Source of the DNA: Pedobacter gandavensis
Lineage (GTDB): Bacteria > Bacteroidota > Bacteroidia > Sphingobacteriales > Sphingobacteriaceae
Assembly: GCF_014172405.1 (NCBI RefSeq)
Contig: NZ_WNXC01000011.1
Coordinates: 1-64,000, forward strand
DNA length: 64,000 nt
Reading direction: 5' to 3'
Positions 9,193 through 16,219 of the stretch are shown here, in pieces. Each line of letters opens with the position of its first letter. Within the stretch, counting starts at the first letter, position 1. The notes under the pieces were generated by a model, which was not told where the DNA came from, ran no database searches, and saw only the letters and a list, made by a program, of their open reading frames with translations. A program made the translations under genes and the position numbers.

Positions 9193-10128
9193 TTACTTCG
9201 TTTTTTCGAAGTAAGCAAGTGTATCTAATTTATCTTGATGCAGCTGGATTTTAAGTGTTTCTAATCCAGTAAATTTTACATCATGACGTAAAAACTCCAG
9301 GAATGTCATTGTGATATATTGGCCATAAATTTCTTTATTGAAGTCAAAAATGTTCACTTCAATATTTCTGGTCATTCCATTGATTGTTGGACGTTGTCCG
9401 ATATAAGCCATTCCTTTATAAGATTCGTTGCCCATATCAATCGTAACCGCATAAATACCATCCGAAGGGATCAGTTTATAGGTTTCTTCCAGGAAAATAT
9501 TAGCGGTAGGGAAGCCAATCGTACGACCAATTTTGTCGCCTTTAATCACCCTGCCATGGATAGAAAAATTATAGCCCAGGTAGTTTGCTGCCAATGCTAC
9601 TTCACCATTCAGTAATGCTTTCCTGATTTTTGTAGAACTCACTCCCACGTCATCTACATCCTGCTCTGCGATTTCTTCAATTTTATAATCGAATTGTTTC
9701 GCTAACATTTCCAGTTCTTGCATCCCACCTTTACGGTCTTTTCCAAAACGATGGTCATAACCTACAATCAGCTGTTTAATGCCTATCGTGTCCACTAAAA
9801 TATTCTTAATGTAATCTGTAGGGCTAAGGTTGGAAAAGTCCCGGGTAAAAGGGGTAATGATCAAATGATCAACTCCTAATTCAGAAAGTATCTTTATTTT
9901 TTCATCGATCGTATTGATCAGTTTTAAATCCTGGTTCTCCGGATCAATGATCATTCTTGGATGAGGAAAAAAGGTCAGGATCACACTCTCTCCACCGGTA
10001 GATTTTGCGAGTTCACAAAGTCTTTTGATGATCTTCTGATGCCCGTAATGTACACCATCGAAAGTTCCTATGGTGGCAACCGCATTGTCTAGTTTTTTAA
10101 ACTCAGAAAGATGGTGATATGTTTTCAT
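9193..10128 (-). CDS. ribF: Bifunctional riboflavin kinase / FAD synthetase
   Basis: This 311-residue enzyme phosphorylates riboflavin to FMN and adenylylates FMN to FAD. The N-terminal nucleotidyltransferase half shows GTFDGVHYGH (21-30) and TFFPHPRM. A GVSSTKIRKAL segment marks the end of that domain. The C-terminal riboflavin kinase half shows GRVIKGDKIGRTIGFPTANI and the later ITMTFLEFLR strand. Length and domain order match the bacterial family. It is the last gene of the ftsX-to-ribF run, 41 bp after the YitT-type gene, and ends at a strong terminator. No FMN riboswitch is visible upstream. Confidence 0.97.
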   Translation of the reverse strand: MKTYHHLSEFKKLDNAVATIGTFDGVHYGHQKIIKRLCELAKSTGGESVILTFFPHPRMIIDPENQDLKLINTIDEKIKILSELGVDHLIITPFTRDFSNLSPTDYIKNILVDTIGIKQLIVGYDHRFGKDRKGGMQELEMLAKQFDYKIEEIAEQDVDDVGVSSTKIRKALLNGEVALAANYLGYNFSIHGRVIKGDKIGRTIGFPTANIFLEETYKLIPSDGIYAVTIDMGNESYKGMAYIGQRPTINGMTRNIEVNIFDFNKEIYGQYITMTFLEFLRHDVKFTGLETLKIQLHQDKLDTLAYFEKTK

Positions 10129-10169
10129 CAGTTTGTTTTATGATTTTTATGGTCAGGAAAGCAATTCTA

Positions 10170-11036
10170 TTAATGTAAGGACTGGCGTTTCAATACTACA
10201 CCTCCTTTGATATCGGCAATTTGTTGCTGGACAACAAAAGCATCCGGATCAATGTTTCTGATTTCCGTTTGCAGTTTCCCCATTTCCAGTTTGGTCAGTA
10301 CTGTATACAGAATGTCAATGTCTTTTTTTACCCCATAACCACCTTCACCTTTATAAATTGTTACACCACGTTTCATCGTTTCAATGATGTACTCTTTAAT
10401 CTCCTCACTTTTATCAGAAATGATGGTTACGCCGGTATATTGCTCCAGTCCATTCACCACAAAGTCAATGGTATTTGTGGCGGATAGGTAAGTCAAAATT
10501 GCATACATCGCTGTTTCCATGCCCAGGAATATCGCAGCAAAAGAGAATATAATGATATTCAATACCAGGATGATATTTCCTACAGTGAGCATGCTATTTC
10601 TGCTAATGTATAAAGCCAAAACCTCTGTTCCATCAATTACACAACCACCACGCATCGCCATACCAATTCCGCCACCTAGAAAGAAGCCACCAAAAAATGC
10701 GATGAGCAAAGGAACGTGAGTAACGGGTTTAAATGGGAGTACCACCAGGAAAATCGCCAATGCGATAATAGCCAATGCAGTTTTAAAAGCAAATGCTTTT
10801 CCAATTTGCTTGTAACCGAGTAGGATAAAAGGAACATTGATCAGTACAATGAGGTAGGAGAGTTTCCAGCCGGTCAGGGTACTGATCAAAAGAGAAATAC
10901 CTGTGACTCCACCATCAATAAAATCGTTGGGAATCAAAAAGCTTTTTAAGCCAAAACAGGCAGAAACAACGCCACAAGTAATCAATAAGAAGTCCTTTAA
11001 GGACCTTGCATTCTTACTTTTAAGGTGGCTTTGCAT
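10170..11036 (-). CDS. YitT-family membrane protein (DUF161 plus DUF2179)
   Basis: The 288-residue protein has five or six membrane segments in the first 200 residues, with the family motif DFIDGGVTGIS near residue 40 and a second GCVIDGTEVLAL element. A soluble C-terminal domain (about 205-285, DUF2179) carries RGVTIYKGEGGY and the terminal IRNIDPDAFVVQQ. YitT proteins are widespread in Bacteroidota and Firmicutes, with poorly defined function. It starts 6 bp after truB on the same strand and so is probably co-translated with it; the link is likely expression level rather than pathway. Confidence 0.9.
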   Translation of the reverse strand: MQSHLKSKNARSLKDFLLITCGVVSACFGLKSFLIPNDFIDGGVTGISLLISTLTGWKLSYLIVLINVPFILLGYKQIGKAFAFKTALAIIALAIFLVVLPFKPVTHVPLLIAFFGGFFLGGGIGMAMRGGCVIDGTEVLALYISRNSMLTVGNIILVLNIIIFSFAAIFLGMETAMYAILTYLSATNTIDFVVNGLEQYTGVTIISDKSEEIKEYIIETMKRGVTIYKGEGGYGVKKDIDILYTVLTKLEMGKLQTEIRNIDPDAFVVQQQIADIKGGVVLKRQSLH

Positions 11037-11042
11037 AACAAA

Positions 11043-11795
11043 TTAGATTTGTGGCGCTGTTGAAGGCGCCGGTAATTCTTTTTTACTACGTAGGTGAGCC
11101 ACTAAATCGGCCACTTCATAAGCGTTTTCTAATAAGAAATTTCCACTACGAGTACGTGTTAATACAGATAGATAAGCTCCATTGTTTAAATGTTTTCCAA
11201 AATCGGAGATTAGCGACCTGATATAGGTTCCTTTACTACAAACAATCCTAAAATCAACTTCCGGAAGTGCAATACGTGTGATTTCAAATGTTGAAACCGT
11301 CACAAACCGCAAACGAAGCTCCGTTTCTTCTCCACGACGAGCCTTAACATATAAACGTTCACCATTTACTTTCACTGCAGAGTGTGCCGGTGGGTATTGC
11401 TGGATATCGCCTGTAAATGGGGCTGTTGCCGCATAAATTGCCTCCTCAGTTAAACCCTCCAAAGGGTACTCCTGATCTACAACAGTTTCCATGTCGAAAG
11501 AAGGAGTAGAAGCACCCAAGACCATGGTCCCAGTGTACTCTTTTTCTTCCGCCTGAAATGTATCAATTTGCTTGGTTAACTTTCCTGTACACAGAATCAG
11601 TAATCCGGTAGCCAAAGGATCTAGTGTACCGGCATGACCCACCTTAACTTTTAAAGGTTTTAGCGAGTTCCTGATTTTTCCAACTACATCAAAGCTGGTC
11701 CATTGATAAGGCTTATTGATGAGTAATAATTCACCCTCAGCAAAATTAAAGTCTGGAAAGGTCTTCGTATTTAAGTTATTTTCACTCTCTGTCAT
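11043..11795 (-). CDS. truB: tRNA pseudouridine-55 synthase
   Basis: TruB makes pseudouridine at position 55 in the T-loop of tRNAs. The 250-residue protein has LLINKPYQWTSFDVV near the N-terminus and the catalytic GHAGTLDPLATG loop, with Asp59 as nucleophile. Other family motifs are PPAHSAVKVNGERLY and CSKGTYIRSLISDFG. The short C-terminus, without a clear PUA domain, suits the compact bacterial form. It lies 202 bp downstream of uppP, a larger gap than elsewhere in the cluster, and 6 bp upstream of the YitT-type gene. Confidence 0.97.
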   Translation of the reverse strand: MTESENNLNTKTFPDFNFAEGELLLINKPYQWTSFDVVGKIRNSLKPLKVKVGHAGTLDPLATGLLILCTGKLTKQIDTFQAEEKEYTGTMVLGASTPSFDMETVVDQEYPLEGLTEEAIYAATAPFTGDIQQYPPAHSAVKVNGERLYVKARRGEETELRLRFVTVSTFEITRIALPEVDFRIVCSKGTYIRSLISDFGKHLNNGAYLSVLTRTRSGNFLLENAYEVADLVAHLRSKKELPAPSTAPQI

Positions 11796-11849
11796 TGCAA
11801 TACACGCTATATTTAATACGTTTTCTTGATAATATTTTGTCAGTTCGAG

Positions 11850-11911
11850 GGGGCAATTCCTAATGGTTGGGATACCTCATAAACAGTATTACTTCTGTTT
11901 ATGAAAGCCCC
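11850..11911 (-). other. Nested inverted repeats between uppP and truB
   Basis: A perfect 9-bp inverted repeat (11878-11886 with 11895-11903) sits inside a possible outer GGGGC/GCCCC pairing (11850-11854 with 11907-11911). No T-run follows, so this is not a standard terminator. It may be a truB leader structure or an RNA-stability element. Confidence 0.35.
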
Positions 11912-11997
11912 ATTAAATTGGAAAAAATCCCCAATCAATCTGTTTTTTGTAATTAAAGTAGAACCGTCAGGTTCCCTGAAATTACGATCAATTATAA

Positions 11998-12792
11998 TTA
12001 AAGTACGGTTAAGTCAATTCCCGAGAAGTAAAGCGCGAGAATAACCACTCCAATAACTATTCTGTAATATCCAAAAACACGGAACCCGTGTTTAGATAAA
12101 AACCCAATGAATGATTTAATGGCAATGATCGCTACAATAAAAGCAATCAGGTTTCCAAAAAGTAACAGCTTAATATTTTCTCCATTTAACAGGTGGGCGC
12201 CTTTTAAAAGCTTATAACCTGTTGCAGCACACATCGTAGGAACGGCTAAAAAGAAAGAGAATTCTGCGGCAGCATGTCTGGTTAGTTTTTGCTGCATTCC
12301 GCCAATAATGGTGGCTGCACTTCTACTTAATCCTGGAAATACGACTGCCAATACCTGGAAACAACCAATTTTAAAGGCAGACATATTCGTAATGTCCGCT
12401 TCATGATCGATCTTAGGGTTTTTGAACATCTTATCAATAAATAGCAGTACAATACCACCTAATAATAAAATTACGGCGATAAAAATCGGACTTCCTAATT
12501 TATCATCAATAAAATCATTTAATAAATATCCGAATCCCAACGCAGGAATCACTGCAATTAGCAATTTTGCATAAAACTGCCATTTACTGAAATCAAAAAA
12601 CTTTTTCCAATACAACACAACAACGGCAAGTATCGCTCCCAGTTGAATGGCAATTTCAAATAATTTAACAAATTCATCGGATCCTATTCCCATGACTGCA
12701 CTTGCAATCACCATATGTCCGGTAGAAGAAACTGGCAAAAACTCCGTTAACCCCTCTATAATAGCGAGGATAAAAGCCTGTAAATAGTTCAT
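11998..12792 (-). CDS. uppP: Undecaprenyl-diphosphate phosphatase
   Basis: The enzyme recycles undecaprenyl pyrophosphate to the monophosphate carrier used in peptidoglycan and surface-glycan synthesis. The 264-residue membrane protein has motif 1 EGLTEFLPVSSTGH (13-26) with the catalytic glutamates, and motif 2 PGLSRSAATIIGG in the middle; about eight membrane segments are predicted. It starts 9 bp after the DUF3098 gene and is in the same run as ftsX, a common Bacteroidota arrangement that pairs division with wall-lipid recycling. Confidence 0.97.
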   Translation of the reverse strand: MNYLQAFILAIIEGLTEFLPVSSTGHMVIASAVMGIGSDEFVKLFEIAIQLGAILAVVVLYWKKFFDFSKWQFYAKLLIAVIPALGFGYLLNDFIDDKLGSPIFIAVILLLGGIVLLFIDKMFKNPKIDHEADITNMSAFKIGCFQVLAVVFPGLSRSAATIIGGMQQKLTRHAAAEFSFFLAVPTMCAATGYKLLKGAHLLNGENIKLLLFGNLIAFIVAIIAIKSFIGFLSKHGFRVFGYYRIVIGVVILALYFSGIDLTVL

Positions 12793-12801
12793 GTAGGCGG
12801 G

Positions 12802-13026
12802 TTATTTTTTAAGAATGGCATAAACCCCAAAAGCAAAACCAAATAACACAGTCATCGGTGCCAATGTGGTTTTTCTGAAGTCATAAATATCAGTAGTACC
12901 CATCATTAAGATAAAGCCCAATACTACAATTGCAATGCTAATCAGTAACAATTGGTAGTTCTTTTTTGTAAAAACAAGTTCAGATTTGCTTTCCTGATTT
13001 ACAGGCGCTGGTTTTTTTTCGGTCAT
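12802..13026 (-). CDS. DUF3098 small membrane protein
   Basis: The 74-residue protein has a polar N-terminal tail of about 25 residues, then two membrane segments (about 28-45 and 55-72) separated by a short GTTDIYDFRKTTLAP loop. This matches DUF3098, a Bacteroidota-restricted family of unknown function. Its start overlaps the ftsX stop in a TAATG arrangement, and uppP follows after 9 bp, so all three are likely co-translated. Position suggests a role near the divisome or wall-lipid cycle, but no biochemical evidence is visible in the sequence. Confidence 0.88.
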   Translation of the reverse strand: MTEKKPAPVNQESKSELVFTKKNYQLLLISIAIVVLGFILMMGTTDIYDFRKTTLAPMTVLFGFAFGVYAILKK

Positions 13027-13904
13027 TAGTTATAAAGGTCGTGAATTTTTAAACGTAAATATTTGCTCACTGCAAAAGCAGTACTGATCGCCGTAATAAA
13101 GATACCAATACCAACAAGGCTTAGCAATACAATACCAAATTCTGTATAATTTCTCAGAATGATGATCTCAGGAATTTCTCTTTGCGCATAATATAAAATG
13201 CCCAATAAGATTAGAATCGCGATAAATGCAGCGATTAGGCCATGTAATGCAGCTAACAAAATGAAAGGCTTGCGGATAAAATTTCTGGTTGCGCCTACTA
13301 ACTGCATACTTTTGATTAAAAAGCGTTGAGAATAAATAGCCAAACGAATGGTATTATTAATCAGTGCAATAGAAATTACCAATAGGATCACTGCAAAAGC
13401 AAGGATAATCAAACCAATGGTGTTGATGTTTTTATTGACCATGTCAATTAAAGAACTCTGATAAATTACCTCTTTAACCACAGGGTTTTTTGCAATACTT
13501 GCTTTTAACTCATCAATGCTCTTATTGTTGGCATAGTCAGCCTTCAAATAAACATCTACAGTAGAAAGCAATGGGTTATACCCTAAAAAGTTCACGAAAT
13601 CTTCGCCCAGATCTGTAGTCAGATTTTTGGCTGCCATCTCTTTATTTACATATTGCGTGTTTTTAATCGCTGGATTAGCATTCAACTCCTTTTGGAAAGT
13701 TAAAACGTCTGCTTCCTTAGCACCTTCGTCCACAATGATGTTCAATACGATATTTTCTTTAACGTAGTTGGAAAGATTTTTTGCATGTACTAAAATCAAA
13801 CCCAACATGCCTAGCATCAACAGGACTAAAGCTATACTGAAAATCGTAGAAATATAAATGGTTTTTGTCTTCTTAGAAGCATCGCTAACTTCAAATTCTT
13901 CCAT
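13026..13904 (-). CDS. ftsX: Cell division ABC-type permease FtsX
   Basis: FtsX is a four-span membrane protein that, with the ATPase FtsE, links the divisome to cell-wall hydrolases. The 292-residue sequence has a short cytoplasmic N-terminus, a first membrane segment (about 18-40), a large periplasmic loop (about 45-165) and three further segments (about 170-290), including the SMQLVGATRNFIRKPF coupling stretch. No ftsE gene lies next to it, which is usual in this phylum (recollection). It heads the cluster and has a TATTTTCG promoter box about 20 bp upstream. Confidence 0.93.
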   Translation of the reverse strand: MEEFEVSDASKKTKTIYISTIFSIALVLLMLGMLGLILVHAKNLSNYVKENIVLNIIVDEGAKEADVLTFQKELNANPAIKNTQYVNKEMAAKNLTTDLGEDFVNFLGYNPLLSTVDVYLKADYANNKSIDELKASIAKNPVVKEVIYQSSLIDMVNKNINTIGLIILAFAVILLVISIALINNTIRLAIYSQRFLIKSMQLVGATRNFIRKPFILLAALHGLIAAFIAILILLGILYYAQREIPEIIILRNYTEFGIVLLSLVGIGIFITAISTAFAVSKYLRLKIHDLYN

Positions 13905-14240
13905 GTATGTGTTTTTATGTTGTGCGAAAATAAAAAAATATAAGCAACTAATTTAAAATTATAGCCTTTATCCCTTTTTAATCTTTAAAACTACAACGCC
14001 TGATCTGCCAAAATAGTTTAGATCTTTAGGTTTTGCCCTCCAATTTTAGCTTGAAAATCTAGACTATATACATTCTTGTGTAACATTTTTGTACCAAAAG
14101 CGCGTTTTTAGCGTTCTTTTCCTGTTGGCCGGAAGGTCGAAGATCGAAATCTTGTCATCATACCAATTCGGATTAACCGTAAAAATTTATAAATCAAACC
14201 ATTCAATTGCTAAATCAATTGAAAAATAACAATTCAACCT
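13905..14240. other. 336-bp intergenic region between divergent genes
   Basis: No coding sequence or RNA gene is seen. The left part holds the ftsX -7 box. The right part holds an 8-bp perfect inverted repeat (14202-14209 with 14216-14223) 17 bp before the lipoprotein start. The remainder is AT-rich leader or promoter DNA. Confidence 0.5.
13925..13932 (-). promoter_or_regulatory. -7 promoter box for the ftsX cluster
   Basis: On the minus strand the box reads TATTTTCG, one base off TAnnTTTG and identical to the box before leuS. It is about 20 bp from the ftsX ATG. Confidence 0.45.
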
Positions 14241-14657
14241 ATGAAAAAACAACTAACTTTTGCTACAATGCTGCTATTTATCATTGCTGGAATTACGACC
14301 GGATGTAAAAAAGAAAGCGGAGAATCCAGAACATTAAAAAAGAAAATCGAAGGAAAATGGTTGGTGAGTAAAATCGAATCGAAAGTAGAGGGTGGAGAAA
14401 CCAAAGTCTACACCGGTCTGGCAGCTGATTTTATAGAATTTCGTAATGACGAAAATGACCAGCTTGATGTAAATATCAATGGAAAACGTAACCTCGGTTC
14501 TTACGCTGTTTTGGCAACTGATGGCCTTGAAATTTCAATACCCGGTGAACAACTAAGTTGTAATGTGACCACTGTTAATGACAGTACCCTGGAGTTTAGT
14601 GCAACCGTGGAACTGAGTAAACCTCAAGAAACCAGAAAATATTACCTACACAGATAA
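14241..14657 (+). CDS. Small lipoprotein, lipocalin-like fold possible
   Basis: The 138-residue protein has a type II signal peptide ending in the lipobox TTGC, giving lipid attachment at Cys22. The CKKESGES sequence after Cys resembles outer-membrane lipoprotein starts in this phylum. The mature part begins with a helix leading to KIEGKWLVSKIES, then strands with acidic turns, a pattern like the small lipocalin-like lipoproteins of Bacteroidota; this assignment is tentative. It is a single gene with its own terminator at 14763-14805. Function unknown. Confidence 0.8.
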   Translation: MKKQLTFATMLLFIIAGITTGCKKESGESRTLKKKIEGKWLVSKIESKVEGGETKVYTGLAADFIEFRNDENDQLDVNINGKRNLGSYAVLATDGLEISIPGEQLSCNVTTVNDSTLEFSATVELSKPQETRKYYLHR

Positions 14658-14762
14658 TTCTCAAATGAGGCCAATTTTCCCTTCATAAAATCATTATGCT
14701 GGAGTAAATCATGATACCAGATTAAAATCCATTTTTTGGTAAAAGACAATAACATCCCTATT

Positions 14763-14805
14763 AGCTACCCTTTTGTTTTCAAAAACAATATGGGTAGCTT
14801 TTTTT
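14763..14805 (+). terminator. Rho-independent terminator of the lipoprotein gene
   Basis: The stem AGCTACCC/GGGTAGCT (14763-14770 with 14792-14799), with an additional inner T/A-rich pairing, is followed by a T-run to 14805. The ClC open frame runs leftward into this hairpin, so the true ClC start must lie downstream. Confidence 0.85.
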
Positions 14806-14812
14806 ATATTTG
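14805..14812 (+). promoter_or_regulatory. -7 promoter box for the ClC channel gene
   Basis: TATATTTG is an exact TAnnTTTG match, right after the upstream terminator and 41 bp before the chosen ATG at 14854. It supports that start over a TTG inside the terminator. Confidence 0.6.
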
Positions 14813-14853
14813 CCTTAAGCCAGATCGCTTTTGAAAATCCTCCGGCTATTATA

Positions 14854-16125
14854 ATGACGGAAAACAGTACCAATTTTTTAAATTCTTTAGCCCGATTTCT
14901 TAACCAGGACACCATACTCCGCTATTTATTAAAATGGACGATACTCAGCATGTTGGTTGGAATTGCTGCGGGAACGCTCTCCGCTTTATTTTTAACACTT
15001 TTAAATTTAGCAACCGATTTCCGAACCGTTCATCCTCAAATTATTTACTTGTTACCATTAGCCGGATTTTTTATCGGCCTGCTCTACTATCATAAAGGAA
15101 AAACAGTAGAAAGAGGCAATAACCTGATCTTTGATACCATTCATAATCCAAAAGATGTTATCCCATTTAAAATGACCCCCTTGGTATTGTTTGGAACGAT
15201 TATCACCCATTTATTTGGTGGCTCTGCCGGAAGAGAGGGCACCGCTTTACAAATGGCTGCCGCTACTGCCGACCAATTACACAAACCTTTTCAACTCCAT
15301 AGTGCAGACCGTAAAATTCTGCTAATTGCAGGATTAAGTGCCGGATTTGCTGCTGTTTTTGGTACGCCTTGGGCAGGTGCGTTTTTTGGAATTGAGGTAT
15401 TGCTGTTGGGTAATATCCCTCAGAAATCTATATTTCCGGCAATTGCATCCGCTTTTATTGGGGCGTACATGACGGAACTCTGGGGAGTAGGACATACCCA
15501 CTACCACATCGATCTTGTCCCGGAAATTTCAATGATGGGTGTTATTTATAGCATTTTAGCGGGATTGGCCTTCAGTATTGCCGCTATCTCCTTTGTCAGG
15601 ATAACAGATTTGTTTGCTGTTGTTTTCAAAAGATTGAAATATGCGCCCGTTCGTCCTGTTGTTGGAGGATTGGTCGTACTAGGAATTGTGTTGCTTTTAG
15701 GTACCTATAAGTACATTGGATTAGGAATTCCTGTCATTGTTGATGCTTTTCATCAGCCCTCGCAACTACAGGATTTTGCTTTTAAAATTCTGCTGACCGC
15801 CATCACCCTTGCCGCCGGATTTAAAGGTGGAGAAGTCACTCCCTTGTTTTTTATCGGCGCAACACTTGGTAGCGCACTCTCTATTTTTCTTCCTTTACCA
15901 GTAGGATTACTCGCCGGAATGGGCTTCGTAGCTGTTTTTGCCGGAGCAGCAAAAACGCCAATCGCCTGTTGCATCATGGCTTTCGAATTGTTCGGTATTT
16001 CCTGTGGATGGTATGTCGCTATTGCTTGCACGGTTGCTTTTCTCGCCTCCGGACACCACAGTATATACAATGCGCCAGAGAATAAATCGCCAAAACATTT
16101 GCTTTTCGGCAGACTTGGGATTTAG
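14854..16125 (+). CDS. ClC-family voltage-gated chloride channel / transporter
   Basis: The open frame extends back to a TTG at 14773, but that lies inside the upstream terminator, so I choose the ATG at 14854 (423 residues). The protein has about ten membrane segments. It shows the ClC selectivity element GGSAGREGTALQ with the gating glutamate of the GREG motif, and the second family stretch GFKGGEVTPLFFIGATLGSA. Compact ClCs without C-terminal CBS domains usually exchange chloride or fluoride for protons; which one cannot be read here. It stands alone between two housekeeping units. Confidence 0.9.
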   Translation: MTENSTNFLNSLARFLNQDTILRYLLKWTILSMLVGIAAGTLSALFLTLLNLATDFRTVHPQIIYLLPLAGFFIGLLYYHKGKTVERGNNLIFDTIHNPKDVIPFKMTPLVLFGTIITHLFGGSAGREGTALQMAAATADQLHKPFQLHSADRKILLIAGLSAGFAAVFGTPWAGAFFGIEVLLLGNIPQKSIFPAIASAFIGAYMTELWGVGHTHYHIDLVPEISMMGVIYSILAGLAFSIAAISFVRITDLFAVVFKRLKYAPVRPVVGGLVVLGIVLLLGTYKYIGLGIPVIVDAFHQPSQLQDFAFKILLTAITLAAGFKGGEVTPLFFIGATLGSALSIFLPLPVGLLAGMGFVAVFAGAAKTPIACCIMAFELFGISCGWYVAIACTVAFLASGHHSIYNAPENKSPKHLLFGRLGI

Positions 16126-16187
16126 CCCATTTTAGCCCATTCCACCAGCTATTTTAGAAAGCGTTTCTAATCCAACCTTTATTTCCT

Positions 16188-16195
16188 TATTTTCG
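16188..16195 (+). promoter_or_regulatory. -7 promoter box for leuS
   Basis: TATTTTCG lies 24 bp before the leuS ATG, one base off the TAnnTTTG consensus and identical to the ftsX box. Confidence 0.4.
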
Positions 16196-16219
16196 CGATA
16201 TATATAAGGCATAGCTGTA

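Noticed and set aside
14773-14853. N-terminal extension of the ClC channel from a TTG
   Set aside because: The extension is encoded inside the upstream terminator and promoter region; the ATG at 14854 follows an exact -7 box.
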